64,000 nucleotides of DNA from Annona cherimola (lineage: Eukaryota > Streptophyta > Magnoliopsida > Magnoliales > Annonaceae). The notes below the pieces were generated by a model, which saw nothing but the letters and a program-made list of their open reading frames with translations, ran no database searches and had not been told where the DNA came from. Of the stretch, positions 11,158-23,156 are shown in pieces. The first letter of the stretch is position 1; every line of letters starts with the position of its first letter. The position numbers were made by a program, and so were the translations under genes. The stretch lies in assembly GCA_030490835.1 (NCBI GenBank), contig CM059971.1, positions 76,526,224 to 76,590,223 on the forward strand, in the 5' to 3' direction.

Positions 11158-11565
11158 GGAACCCAATCGTATGCACCCGGGTGCATTCAGCCTCAGTGCA
11201 CCCGGGTGCACTGCACCTATTTTTTTTATTTTTTTTTGAAATTTTTTTCATACAATGGTTAATCTAGGTTTATTTAACATATGTATCAATTTTTACTATT
11301 TTTGGAGACTTTTAGATATTTTTTTTAGATTTTAAAAATCAGTGGCATTTTCGGTAATTTTAAATTACGGAAAATGCCACTGATTTTTAAAAATCTAAAA
11401 AAAATATCTAAAAATCTCCAAAAATAGTAAAAATTGATACATATGTTAAATAAACTTATATTAACAGCTTCATGAAAAAATTTTCAAAAAAAAATAAAAA
11501 AAATAGGTGCAATGCACCCGGGTGCACTGAGGCTGAATGCACCCGGGTGCATACGATCGGGCTCC
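11158..11565. mobile_element. Palindromic Mutator-like MITE with 9-bp target duplication
   Basis: The 408-bp element is almost a perfect hairpin: the left arm (11158-11360) is repeated in reverse complement on the right. It starts GGAACCCAATCG and ends CGATCGGGCTCC. AGAGTAAAA lies on both sides (11149-11157 and 11566-11574); nine bases is the Mutator length. Each arm carries two small perfect palindromes around CCCGGG (TGCACCCGGGTGCA). No coding capacity. It starts 13 bp after the LINE target duplication. Confidence 0.88.
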
Positions 11566-11574
11566 AGAGTAAAA

Positions 11575-12620
11575 AATGGAATATTTTGAAAATGAGATGA
11601 TTGATATAAAATGATAGGAGTAAAGTTGGAATAAATAAGTTTTGTTAAAAAGTAGTTAAATCGGAAAATAATTAGCATACAGGGTAAAAGTGAAAAAATA
11701 TAATGATTGATGGAGTAACAAGATATCTTGAAATCCGTACTTCCATTATTTCCATCCCATGTTTCCCTTAATCTATTAACAAACGTCCCCTAGTTTCTAC
11801 ACTACACATGTGAGCGTGTCAAGAGTTAAGATCTCGCTTCGTGGGAGTTTCATACATCCGTAATTCACAGAGGACCCCGTGCATGTTCGGCCTTGCATTT
11901 TATTTAACGATGTGATATTTTACCCAGACCATGTTTGTTTAACCCAATAAATTTTATAAATAAAAACTTTTGAATCTAAAGTTTATAAATATCATATATT
12001 TTAATCATTTTTTCATATTTTTATATACAAGTATTCAGCTTTTTCGTTATTTTTACATAACTATCCGTATAATTAATTTATTTATTTTAATTTTTTTTAC
12101 TCCTTACTATTTCTATCATATAATATGATTTTTCCACAATTCAAAAGCTTTTCATTAAAATTTTTTTATCTAAACATTTTACCGGAATACATAAGTTATA
12201 ACTTTGTCTGTCGCATAATCATTTTTTAATTTTCAACACTTATTTCGAAGAATGTGTGTGGTAAGCTTAAAAAATGATGGGAAAAGTTGTAACGAAAAGT
12301 TTTTTAAAATAGGGATAGTATGATGTGATATAAAGGTGTAATAATTAATAATAAAAAGTAAAAATTAAAACTAAAATAGATAAGATAATTTTTACAAAAT
12401 CTAAAAAATATTAGTAAATAAAGTAGAAGTTGAGAAAAAATTTTGATTGAAAAACTTTTTTTTCACCTTCGTTTTACAAATTTTAAGTGTAATTACACAT
12501 TTTTAGTGATATGTTACAAAAAATAAATGCGTAATTATTTAGCTGTTTATTAGCTGAGGTATCATTTCAAACATACTTATATTCGAGGCTGATTTAATTA
12601 TATTTTCTTATATTTTTGAT
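11575..12620. other. AT-rich intronic DNA with decayed MITE copies
   Basis: No exons are recognised. Two stretches (about 11930-12190 and 12250-12480) contain the core phrases of the PIF/Harbinger-like MITE family, one in each orientation, but without clear ends. Confidence 0.5.
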
Positions 12621-12624
12621 TGAA

Positions 12625-13063
12625 GAGTGTGTTTGACATTCGATGAAGCTTTTGAAGAAAAAGATTTTGGGGGTAAAATTTATTAAAATGGAAGAGATAA
12701 TGTGATATAATATGATAATAATAATGAGTAAAAAAATAAAATTAAAATAGATAAGGTAATTGAATGAGTAATTGTGGAGAAATGATTGAAAAGTAGTATC
12801 ATTATATAGGGACATGTTCATCTAAACCAAAAAATTTTTAATCTAAAATATTTTACTTTACACAACCACTTTATTTTTAATTAGTTTTTTATATTTTTAT
12901 ATATAATTATTTTATTTTTCAATCATTTCTATACAATTACTCAGACGACTAATTTATCTATTTTAATTTTATTCTTTTTATTCTTTATTATTATCTCTAT
13001 GGTATCATATTATTTTTTACTTCAAAAATTCTATTACTTTTCATACACACCTAGGTATAAAAT
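12625..13063. mobile_element. PIF/Harbinger-like MITE pair, degenerate
   Basis: A copy begins GAGTGTGTTTGACATTC at 12625 and runs into a second copy in the opposite orientation (about 12810-13060), which ends near ATACACACCTAG. Both carry the core with TTTCTATACAATTAC or its complement. The borders where the copies meet are not clear, so one may have inserted into the other. Confidence 0.55.
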
Positions 13064-13851
13064 AATGATTCAAAAGTACATCTCATTACTTGTCCAAAAG
13101 TACATCTACAAAAAGCTCTTGCGAATTTGGTGGTCCCACTCCCACTAACATCATTTTCCGACAACTTCCGTTAAAAATGCATCTCGGATTTCGTTATGAA
13201 TTTGCGGAAAACATGTGGCGGTTCAGATGATTGTCTGAGATATGATCCAACGGTTGAAATCCGACCGTCAGTATCGACAGGGATGTATCTCGTTCAAGAT
13301 AGGCGGCGGCGTTCCAAACAATCATGTACGAGTTTCGACCGGGACTTTTGCAATTCGCCCTTCGTTTCCAAGACGAGCGAGTTTGCGTAATAAACCCTCT
13401 TACTTTGCATATTAGCATCTTCGATTCTGAAGTTTGTATATTAACATATTAAACCATGTAAAATTTCGGTTTTTTCATTTTAAACCTTTATCCTTAGCCA
13501 CATTAAAAATATCATTAAATCCATGTGTCATGTCAAAAATACCCTTACATTTATAAAAAAAACAAGGCAACCGTGATTAAAAACTAACATAATTTGTGCA
13601 ATGGGGCCTTACGATTTTTAGGAGATAATTACATCCAGGAAGATGATATTAGTCTTTAGTCATAACTGTCTTGCTTTTCATACAAATGTAATGGAATTTT
13701 CAACATTACAAATGAGTTTAACGTTTTTTTTAATACTGTTAGCAATAATAGTTTAAAACACAAAGACCAAAACTTTATAGGATCTAACATGCTAATATGC
13801 AAATTTCGAGATTCATAATGTTAATACACAAAGTTAGATGATTTATGAGGC
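13064..13851. other. Noncoding, nothing certain
   Basis: The stretch 13180-13390 is more GC-rich than its surroundings and holds short open frames on both strands, but I do not recognise a protein in either. The rest is AT-rich. Confidence 0.35.
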
Positions 13852-14048
13852 AAATTTTCCATCATGATGGGGCCATTAGAAGTCTCAACCAAGTGCATTT
13901 CCAAAGGTGAAATAGCTATATGTGACAACAATAATGACTTGAACCGCATATAAATTTTCCATCATGATGGGGCCATTAGAAGTCTCAACCAAGTGCATTT
14001 CCAAAGGTGAAATAGCTATATGTGACAACAATAATGACTTGAACCGCA
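13852..14048. repeat. Perfect tandem duplication, 100-bp period, two copies
   Basis: The sequence from AAATTTTCCATCATGATGG to ACTTGAACCGCA at 13852-13948 recurs without a visible difference at 13952-14048, separated by three bases. Identity over 97 bp in otherwise decaying DNA points to a very recent duplication or an assembly artefact. Confidence 0.9.
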
Positions 14049-14570
14049 GATTCCATCCATATCCGTAAAATTTACCTATACTTATAAAATTTCAAAATTT
14101 CTAAATATACTTGTACATTTTGACAAAATTCCTTTCATAATTGGAGGCTTTTGTAAAATAACAAATACGCTCTAAGTCCAAGTTATAATTTTAAGGTAAA
14201 AATTTATATTCAAATAAAATTTTAGTACTTTTGTAACTATAGAATCATACTTTTAGTGTCATAAAATCATATATCAATTCAACATGAATTCTTATTTATA
14301 AATCATGATTAGTCATGATTAGTTTTTGAGCATATTCGGATGTGAGTGTGAATGGAATTTTGTGCAAAATACATAAATATTTTAAAAAATTTTTTATATA
14401 AGTGGAATTATAGATAAATTTGTGAATATATAGAATTCACCTTAATTTGGAATAGATATAATAAATTTAAAATAGAAAAATTAATTTTATAGAAAAATGT
14501 AAAAAATAATTAAAATATACACGTAATAATATAAAAGTAAATTGGTTAGTTAGTTAACATGACAAATTAT
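14049..14570. other. AT-rich noncoding DNA
   Basis: Nothing recognised. Confidence 0.4.
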
Positions 14571-14841
14571 GGGTATATTTGGGAAGTAATAAAACTTTTG
14601 GATGAATTTTTTTTTATAAAATTTGTTAAATTGAAAGAAAATGATGTGATATAGTAGAAGTAATGATGATGAGTAAAGAAAATAAAAATAAAATAGATAT
14701 GTTAGTTGTATGGTTAGTTATATAAAAATGATTGAAAATAAGATAGTTATATTAGAAGATGTAAATGAATGGTTAAAAATATGGTGATTATGGAGTGAAA
14801 ATTTTTAGCTTAACATCTTTTACTATTTATCAAACATGCTC
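14571..14841. mobile_element. PIF/Harbinger-like MITE
   Basis: It starts GGGTATATTTGGGAAG and ends CAAACATGCTC, imperfect inverted repeats, with TAT on both sides (14568-14570 and 14842-14844). The interior has the family phrases AATGATGTGATATA and GATTGAAAATAAGATAG. Confidence 0.7.
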
Positions 14842-14844
14842 TAT

Positions 14845-16100
14845 ATGAGAAGATTTATGAGAAATGAGGATAATTTTTTTAAATTCTTACCCATTTTTTT
14901 TACATTGGGAGTTATGGAGATTCAAAAGCACGATCATTCCCATCCGAATACGGATTAAGACAACTGATGAACTGTTTTTACATAATAGTTCATGACCTGA
15001 AGATAGCATATTATCTTTCGAATTGTCAGCAGGACTAGGTGATGAATTGTTATAATCGCCTCCTTTCCACCTCTACACATCAACGTGAGATTACTAGTAT
15101 AAGTAGAGTCGGTCTCAATCTAAACCTAACGAACCAAACTCAATTTGTAATACGGTTGATTAGATATTTTGGAAAAATGTTATACAATCCAATTTGAACG
15201 GATTCGATTTTAGAAGTGGGTTGGTTTGGGCTACATGATTGTCAACCCATTCTAATTTCATATATTAGTATAAAAATATAATAGACTATTAAAAATAGTC
15301 ATACATTGATACATAATACCTAAAAATTAGCTAGACATAATTGTTTTGAAATAAAATTATTTAGCTATAAGTTATAAATTGGAGAGCATTCTTATATAAT
15401 TTTTATTCTTTTACATCAATTTATATTCTAAAATAGATTTAATTAAATAAAATATTTTAAATATTATATATTTATTAACCTAATTTCTCACCCGAAACGA
15501 ACCATTTCTATAGAGTTAAAATTAGGTTGGGTTGGGTTAAGATGTAAAAAATAGAGTTGAAAATAAAGTTAGATTAAAATTTTACCAAATGAGTTAGGAT
15601 TGTGTTTACTACAATACAAATCAAACTCAGCCCCACTTACCACCCCAATGGGAGATGATATGATGGACGGACACGGACTCATTTATGAGAAAAGTTGTGG
15701 TAAATGGGAAAATTGAGTTTTTATTTTTCCAATGAGAAAAAAGTTTATTTTCTAATGAAATTTTTTATCCTATCTTCGTTTTTCTTATCCAAGTTACGAT
15801 TCAGGGTGCAACTTGAACTTATAAGATTGGGTTTACCTCAAGTCTAACCTTGTTTGAATAATTTAAATGCTACCCTAATTTTACCCTAAATCTTATTTAT
15901 AAAATCTAAATCCTAGTCTATTTGTAAAAATTAGTTTTGGGATGGAAATGAAATTGAAAAAATTTTCATTTGACTTAAGAGTTATAAATTTAAAATTTCA
16001 TATTTGTATACAATAACAATATATCGTGAAGTAAAAATAATAATACATGGTCTAATTCAATTTTAAAAATATATATGAATATATAATAATTTCTATAACA
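14845..16100. other. AT-rich noncoding DNA
   Basis: No gene or clear element seen. Text such as TAAACCTAACGAACC and CTCGACCCGAAACG-like phrases recalls decayed plant retrotransposon or repeat DNA, but I cannot assign it. Confidence 0.35.
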
Positions 16101-16347
16101 TAATTTCAACATGCCAAGAATGTATTAAAATATAAATAATATAAAACACGTTTCTATGTAGAAATATTATTTAAGTATTATGTATATAATATATTTTATA
16201 GTAAATACAAAAATGAAAAAAATAATATAATTTCAACATGCCAAGAATGTATTAAAATATAAATAATATAAAATACATTTCTGTGTAGAAATATTATTTA
16301 AGTATTATGCAGATAATATATTTTATAACAAATACAAAAAATGAAAA
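16101..16347. repeat. Tandem duplication, about 127-bp period, two copies
   Basis: A unit containing TTTCAACATGCCAAGAATG (16104) recurs at 16231 with few differences, and both copies end in an A-rich run. The change ATGTAGAAAT / GTGTAGAAAT shows that the copies have begun to diverge, unlike the pair at 13852. Confidence 0.85.
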
Positions 16348-16778
16348 ATAGGGCTCAGGTTTCTCTAGTTCAGTTTTTAAAAACGCAAACTCTAACACTG
16401 CATTTATTGAGTTTGGTGGGCTGAGCTTAGGCTTCAGCGCAATTTACACCCGTGCTTGTGAACAAGAAACCCATGGGTCCGTTTAATAATGATTATAAGC
16501 GTGAAAACCATTTGCTCACATTTTCTCCTTACACTTTCTAAAGATGATTTGATATTTTAACCTTATAATTGCTCTACCTTCTCCATTTTTACTTTTTTAT
16601 TTTAATTATTTTTTCTTATAATTATCATATTTATTTTCACTTTATATATTTTTAATTGAGTTATATTTGTATCACATCTCAACTCATATTATATTGAAGC
16701 TCTGAGACAATCTATACAAGTGTCTAAGAAAACTACAAGTTTTCAAATAACAATAATAAGGATATCACAGGCTCTCTA
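16348..16778. other. Noncoding, partial MITE-like sequence
   Basis: About 16480-16670 has weak similarity to the interior of the PIF/Harbinger-like MITEs. Nothing else recognised. Confidence 0.35.
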
Positions 16779-16781
16779 ATA

Positions 16782-16841
16782 TGAGTCCGGTTTCACTGCA
16801 AACATTTTTACGTTTGGTGAAAATGCAAACGCCACATCTGC
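16782..16841. repeat. Direct repeat flanking the IDH fragment, copy 1
   Basis: The sequence GAGTCCGgTTTCACTGCAAAC through AAAATGCAAACGCCACATCT matches 17870-17928 with only a few substitutions. It contains a possible hairpin (TTTCA-x-CAAAC ... GTTTG-x-TGAAA). Together the copies bracket the IDH fragment. Confidence 0.8.
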
Positions 16842-17031
16842 CGTCGATTTAAGATGAGCGGTTGAGATTTATTGGGGTAAAATTGGAAAACGAAAATAAG
16901 CATTGCGTGTAGGACTTGCGTGTTACGGGGACTTGCCGAAGGGATATAGAGACAGAGAGCGAGGACCTTCGTTGACAGGAGAGAGGACGGCGAGATCTCA
17001 GAGGGAGAATTCCTCATCCCCGTGGCAGTCG

Positions 17032-17622
17032 TCATCTAACATTAGCAAAGCAACAGATGATTGGCGAAAAACGAAAAGGGATCCAGCTCCAAAGTACCTT
17101 GAGGCTCTCGAAAACACCGGGAACGACCTCGTGCTCCAGTCCAGAGTACTCCCCCTCTGTGTTCTCCCTAATCACGACGATATCAACGTTCTCGTGCCGC
17201 GTCGGGAGCCCCTCGAGGTTGAAGTAATTGACGAGCGACGCGTAGAGGTGGAGGAGCTCCATGTTCAGCGAACTCACACCACCCCCAACAGGGGTAGCGA
17301 GGCCGCCCTTGAGGCAGACCTTGTTCTTGCGGATCGAGTGAAGCACCTCCTGCGGCACCCGCGTCATGTCCCCGTGGACCTCGTACGTCTCGAAGTAGAC
17401 CGGCGCGTGCATTGCCTCCATCACCTGCTGCACGGCGCCGGTGACCAGAGGGCCGATGCCGTTGCCAGGGATTAGGGTTACAGCTCGCGGGGCGCCGTCG
17501 CCGGGGCGGGGCATGCAAGTAACAGATCGGGAGGTGGTCTGCTGGAATCCTAGCCCTAGAGCGGCCGGAGAATCACGATTTTGGAGGAGGTAGCGCAAGA
17601 GAGGAATCGTCCTTCTCGCCAT
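17032..17622 (-). pseudogene. NAD-isocitrate dehydrogenase regulatory subunit, 5' fragment
   Basis: NAD-IDH is a mitochondrial TCA-cycle enzyme, and this resembles its plant regulatory (IDH1-type) subunit. From ATG 17622 on the minus strand the frame gives a basic presequence and then MPRPGDGAPRAVTLIPG (family: IPGDGIGPLVT; here NGIGPLVT), SIRKNKVCLKGGLATP, LPTRHENVDIVVIREN and EGEYSGLEHEVVPG. After VFESLK, at about 17095, AAG/GTACTT looks like the exon donor, and similarity stops. So exon 1 plus a few intron bases are present and the C-terminal half of the enzyme is absent. Three residues are missing in the LNMxLRKELxLYASLV region. Promoter-like GC-rich DNA lies upstream to about 17800. It is the only fragment in this cluster on the minus strand. 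Confidence 0.88.
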
Positions 17623-17869
17623 TCCTGAAACTTGCTAGACCTAGATTCCGCTATCTTCTCTTCAATCTTCTTCGCTCGCGGGCTTCAGGCTCTCCGGATG
17701 CGGAGGAATTACAGGTTGGAACAGCTGCGAACGACGGCAAGAGAAGAAACCATGGCAGAGGACAGGTCTTTACCGGAAAGAGGGAGATTTCCTCTCATTA
17801 GTATTGATTCGAAGTAGTCCTCGGACTACAAGTAGGATAGTTATTATCATGCCCACCTTAATTAGTTGT

Positions 17870-17928
17870 TCGAGTCCGTTTTCACTGCAAACATTTTTGC
17901 GTTTGATGAAAATGCAAACGCCACATCT
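17870..17928. repeat. Direct repeat flanking the IDH fragment, copy 2
   Basis: See 16782-16841. The distance between copies is about 1.09 kb. The sequence after the copies differs (GCCGTCGATT against CAGTTGGGTG), so the repeat borders the captured IDH piece on both sides. Confidence 0.8.
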
Positions 17929-18243
17929 CAGTTGGGTGTTTAGTTATTCTTTGCAAAATGTCGTTATTATTTCCTTTTTAATTTTATACATGGTGATAAA
18001 TGCCTTGCCTACAAAGTGTTATTTTAGAGTATTGTTGTTCCAAACTACTGTACTAGGAAACATGGCTGATGATTTTGTGCATTCTTCTTAAGCCTTGGGG
18101 ATAATACCTGAGGTTTCAAATAAAATTGTGGTTCTTGGTGATGTTGAGTTGGACCTCACTGGATGATTGGTTGTTGTCACATTGCAATCTCAGTGGTAAT
18201 CATTTTAGCATCCGAAGATGTATACATGTGCAGTGGAAACTGG

Positions 18244-18353
18244 AAAGTTGTGTATGCAACTAGTACCAGCTGCACTTTTCTCAGTTTATCTATTCTGCAA
18301 AGTTGTGTATGCAACTTCTACCAACTGCACTTTTCTCAGTTCACCTATTCCAG
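18244..18353. repeat. Tandem duplication, 55-bp period
   Basis: AAAGTTGTGTATGCAACT with its following CTGCACTTTTCTCAGTT occurs at 18244 and again at 18299 with minor changes. Confidence 0.8.
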
Positions 18354-18454
18354 CATATCGTTTGACCATGTGTATAGCTGCCTATGTGTACTCTTCAGAT
18401 AAAGAATAAAGGTAACCTAATTGAATCAAGTTACAAAGGTCTTTACTTCTGCAG

Positions 18455-19277
18455 GATGTTGCTTCATAAAATATGCAACTCCAAAGGAAGCCGAGAGAGT
18501 CATTAGAGCTTTGCATAATCAGTGCACTTTACCAGGGGTGAGTTCAATGCATCTATTAACTAATGAACTATCTTTAATTACTCTTTCTGTGTTTGTTGCA
18601 GGTGCAGTTAAATTCAAATTATTTGTCGGGGGATTCAATAGACAAGCTACAGAAAAAGAGGTCGAGAAAGTAAGTTTCACTGACTTTTGAGTAGTTTGCC
18701 TTCAAGTTTAATATAAGCGCCATGTATCATTTTAACCCAGCACCATTATAGGGTATAGACAATAGTGATTGTTGTCCTCCATTTATATGTAATAAGACTA
18801 GGATGACTACTACCATAAAAGCCTGGTTTTTTTTTTGGGTCTGGTTGTTGTGAGTCAATTTTCCTAATATGTCATTCTGTTTCAGGTATTTGCTCCTTTT
18901 GGTCATGTTGAGGATGTCTACCTTATGAGAGAAAATTTAAAGCAAAGTGGTGGTATGCTGTCTATAGTCTCTCTTCATACTTATTCTTAGCATTCCAAAT
19001 CTTATGACATTTTTGCTATATTCAATATTTCTTGCATAATTTGTAAAGGGTGTGGATTCGTCAAGTTTTCAAATAGAGAGATGGCAGAAGCTGCTACCGA
19101 TGCTCTTAATGGAACCTTCATGATGCGAGTATGCTTGCTTTTCTTTCCATATTGTCCTTTTTTTCAGTTTTCTGTTGGCCCAGCATAAGGACTTTTTCCT
19201 GCTTTGCAGGGTTGCAATCAGCCATTAATTGTTCGGTTTGCTGATCCAAAACAGCCTAGAGGTGGAGGAGAATCAAG
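18455..19277 (+). pseudogene. FCA-like RNA-binding protein fragment (RRM exons with introns)
   Basis: FCA is a nuclear RNA-binding protein that promotes flowering by directing 3'-end processing of FLC antisense RNA. Exons 18455-18537, 18602-18669, 18886-18952, 19049-19128 and 19210-19277 all have GT/AG borders. In order they give GCCFIKYATPKEAERVIRAL (end of RRM1), FKLFVGGFNRQATEKEVEK (start of RRM2, RNP2), FAPFGHVEDVYLMRE, CGFVKFSNREMAEAATDALNG (RNP1) and GCNQPLIVRFADPKQPR. These match FCA closely. Compared with FCA, the linker between the RRMs (PVQVRYADGERER) has been replaced by a few residues. The N-terminus, the rest of RRM1 and the WW-domain half are missing. Retained introns show that DNA, not mRNA, was copied. 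Confidence 0.85.
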
Positions 19278-20945
19278 GTTTGTGCTGAGTTGTTTGTTTA
19301 CTGTTGTTATTTTGTTTATTTTTCTTATAGCATGCACAGTGTTTATTCAAGTATTTTAGAGGCTCTATGTTATTTAGAGGCTCTATGTTATTCAAGTATT
19401 TTCTGCTTCCATTTCTCGGTAAATGCATGCTCAGGTGCAGATGAGGTCCTTGGAGTTCTGGGATGGTCTATTGGTTGTAGACTTATAGTTGGCCAAAGTG
19501 GGTAGAAAATGGACCTCTTCTCAAGTGCTGGTTGATGAGACATATAAAAGGCCAAAGCCAGTCAATTTCTTGAACACTGCAACACATGATAAGAGGAAAC
19601 TGGTTGCAGGTGGGTGCATGGGTGGATTATCCGTGTAGATCAGTTTTGACTTTTGCCCATTTTGTCTATTTGTTCAAAAAGATATTATAGAATAAAACAA
19701 GCAGCAGCTAACAAAGCCTGTTTGCGGAATTGAGGGCACTATATATATAGAGAGAGTAGTTTTAGGAGAAATGAACGGATTCAGTTTTGTTTAATCATCA
19801 AGATGGACCCACAGTCTGCAGTACTAAATGATTTTGTTTTCATCTTGTGCTTTTAGTATCTATGGCTAGTTAATATGAATTAAGAGCAGAAATCTTGTGG
19901 AAAGTTCACACGAAGCTGACAGTTGGTTGAATTATACTGTTTTTGAAGAATACAAATACCTGCTGAAATGGAGTCTAATGGAGTTTACCTTAAAACATTT
20001 CTCTTCTCAGTTCTGCCATCATTCCTCCAACACTTATTAAGAGGATAATTTAAAAATGAATGGCTGCTGAAATTAGAGATGTGTAGTCATATAATGTCTT
20101 GTACATGTCAACAATTGTCCAGAACCTCAGAGAGCTGTACCATATTTGGAGACATTACAACATTATGTTTCTTGGACGAAAGACTCAGTGTCTGTATTTA
20201 GTAATGTGCTCCTGATATAAAGTGAGGCCAAATAGTTTGGCACCTCATCTTTCCACTCGAAAAATCAGACTATTGCATATTTGTTGATATTATCTCCCGT
20301 TTATCTGTTTATCATGTGCTAAAATCCCAAAGTTTAACATGCTTATCACAGCAAGGATGGCATTTCTAAAAAATGCTAATGGTTGGTTCACTCATTTGGA
20401 TTGAAGAATGGGCCAGGTCAAGCTGTGTCTTCATATTATTGCACAGACTGATCCATTTTTCCAGCATGAGGATTTTTTATCTGGACGGTTATTTCTTTAC
20501 AGTTTTTATACTTCGAATTCAAATGAGAAGACTTCTCATTTATTATGGTTTTCCCTCTGTTTGTCCTACTTTTCTTGTCTCAATACATGCTTTTATTTGA
20601 ATATGAATGAATCTTGGATTTCTCCAATGTTTACATCAACCTATGCTTGATTCTAGTAGAAGTTTCAATTTGCTTCACCCCCCCAACCCACCCACCAATT
20701 ATTATTATTATTATTTTCAAATGACCTTCCTCAGCATTTTGGTCAATGTTATGTAAATTTTTTGATATATATTTTTTATAATACCCTTGTTGGGTTTTCG
20801 GTTATGAAACAGTTTTTAACATATTGGTGAACATTATTCATTCAAGCCAAATGGTCTTTTTTCTCCTGTTGATGTCATTTGTATTCTATGAAATATTGAA
20901 ATCTGTCTAGTTTCTTAGTTTTTGTGGAAATATTTGTTTTGACAG
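19278..20945. other. Spacer between FCA and PRP8 fragments
   Basis: No exon recognised. Near 19390-19600 is a short open stretch of unknown origin (VLGVLGWSIG / QVLVDETYKRPKPVNF). The rest looks like intron or intergenic DNA carried with the fragments. Confidence 0.35.
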
Positions 20946-21831
20946 AGACCATGGGGACATGTCCTCGAAAAAATATCGACACGACAAGCATGTGTATCTT
21001 GGTGCACTCAAATTCATTCCACACGCAGTGTACAAACTTCTTGAGAACATGCCAATGCCTTGGGAGCAGGTAAAAATATTTGTTCCATCACTAGAGAGTT
21101 TTGCAACTAGTTTTTGTTAGATTATTTTGATCTGATTTTACTCTCCTCTCTAATTTCTTCGATGGGTGGTTTAGTGAAGTGTTGATTTTGTTTACTTGTG
21201 AATTTTATTTTGGGACACAGGTCCGACATGTTAACATTTTGTACCACATTACTGGAGCAATCACGTTTGTCTTCCATGGGTGGTGGAGCCAATATATTTA
21301 GCACAGGCATGTATTATTATTATTTTTTTGCAATTTGTCAGTAAAGGTTATAAATTCTGAAGAAATCTAACAGACTAAACAGCCCAGGCTGGCTTAAGTT
21401 TTGTTGCTGATTTCCTTTTTTTCATATGAATCTTTTGCAGTGGGGTACAATGTGGATTATGATGCGAAGAGAGAAAAGGGATCGGAGGCATTTCAAAAGA
21501 ATGCGCTTTCCTCCTTTTGATGATGAGGAGCCTCCATTGGATTATGCAGACAATTTATTGGACGTGGATCCATTGGAGGCCATTGTACTGGAATTAGATG
21601 AAGAAGAAGACTCTGCTGTGTACACTTGGTTTTATGACCATAAGCCTTTAGTAAAAACAAAGTTGATAAATGGACCGAGTTACAGGAGATGGCATTTGTC
21701 GCTTCCAATCATGGCGACTCTGCATCGGCTTGCAGGACAGCTACTCTTTGATTTGATTGACCGTAACTACTTTTACTTGTTTGATATGGAGTCGTTTTTC
21801 ACTGCCAAGGCATTAAACATGTGCATCCCTG
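20946..21831 (+). pseudogene. PRP8 splicing factor fragment, N-terminal exons
   Basis: PRP8 is the large core protein of the U5 snRNP and scaffolds the spliceosome active site. Three exons are present: 20946-21069 ([20 protein letters not shown] through NMPMPWEQ), 21223-21306 (LYHITGAITFV then a frame break) and 21441-21831, 130 uninterrupted codons with [50 protein letters not shown] and [13 protein letters not shown]. Compared with the family, about seven bases are missing after ITFV in the second exon. This shifts the frame and brings in a stop. Its donor reads GC (ACAG/GCATGT). Exon 3 is almost identical to plant PRP8. The fragment is on the same strand as FCA, clathrin and NAP1. Confidence 0.92.
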
Positions 21832-22035
21832 GTAATTTTTCCCTATCAAGTGTGGGTTCATCTATGAATATTTTACTTTTATTTGAGACCATTGAAAAGG
21901 ATCATTTGGAATATACTTCTCCAGGCTGGAGGGTGGAGGCAGTGCTTCACTCTTGTGAATTGCAAACCTAAGCCTATTGATACTAAGAGAACTTGGTTGC
22001 TTTTTTTCCTTCGGATATGGTTCAGTTATTATTAT

Positions 22036-22498
22036 TTTTTTTGAGCACTGATACATGATCAATTTTATAGTGCTGATCGAAAGAAACATGATTTTGTGGT
22101 CAATCATTATTTTAGAATCTAGATTCATGTTGTTGTAAATTACATAAAGAGTACCTGCAGAGGTCCCTGTACATGTATTGAAGCATGCATGCCAGGGTGG
22201 CATAATCATGCGATATGCATATTGCGTGGATAATATTGTGCTGGATCATCTGAAATTAGTTCAGATTCTGTTCCGATTTGCACCCCTACAGATTATTCCT
22301 CATTTTATTTTATTTTTTTAAAGTTATTGATATGATCAATTTTGAAGTACTGAAAGAACGAAATGATTTGTGGTCAATCATTATTCTAGAATCTAGATTC
22401 ACCTTGTTGTAAATTGCATAAAGAATTCACAGATCCCTGTCGATGTATTGAAGCAGGCATACCCTTGTGGCATAACTGTGCAATATGCATACTGTGAA
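22036..22498. repeat. Diverged direct duplication, about 190 bp, two copies
   Basis: 22036-22232 and 22312-22498 share GTGGTCAATCATTATT, TTGTTGTAAATT, TGTATTGAAGCA and GCATAAT with many substitutions between. It lies in the PRP8-derived spacer. Confidence 0.75.
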
Positions 22499-23156
22499 AT
22501 AATGCCGTTGTGGCATAATTGTGCAAGCTCACTTGAAATGCCTGGCTCAAGGGTTAAATAGCTAGATTCCGTGTGAGGAGAACTAAATACTGTGGACTTC
22601 CTGCTGGAAGTTTGACCCAAATGTGTCTTGGCCTGTACTTGTATCAGTATGTAGGCCTCTGCACGTGTGAAGCAAAGAAACATCTCTGAGGTTTGTACGT
22701 CTAATATGGTTTTTGTTGTTATCAATGATTGTTCCAGGTACACCAGTTTTCTCCAGCCCATAACAACAACAAAATTATATAATGATGTGAGCCTCTGAAT
22801 CATATTCTTGGATACAATTTTTGTTGCCATTGTTGTTATCTAACATGATGTATCATGTGAAATCTAATATGGTAGGTGAAGTCACATAAGGATATTGTGC
22901 ATTTTGAAACTGCTTATGTTGTCAAATTGCACAGTGTGGCATGATTGGCTCCTCCAAAACCTGTGAGTTGTTCTTGCAGAATCTAAGACTTATTTTGTCA
23001 TATTTAAGCATAGAAACATTGTCTTTAGGCTACATCTGACCCTCAATTTCCCCATTGAATTGCTGCTTTGATGCACGTCCAGATTTCTTTTTCCTTATTG
23101 GTCTCTCTCTCTCTCTCTCTAAAAAAATCCATTAGAAATATTATTGTTTGCTGTAG

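Noticed and set aside
13190..13390. Possible small gene in a GC-richer patch
   Set aside because: Short frames on both strands overlap and none resembles a protein I know; no splice or start context stands out.
16903..17475. 190-codon plus-strand frame
   Set aside because: It is the antisense of the IDH fragment, whose minus-strand reading matches a known enzyme over most of its length.
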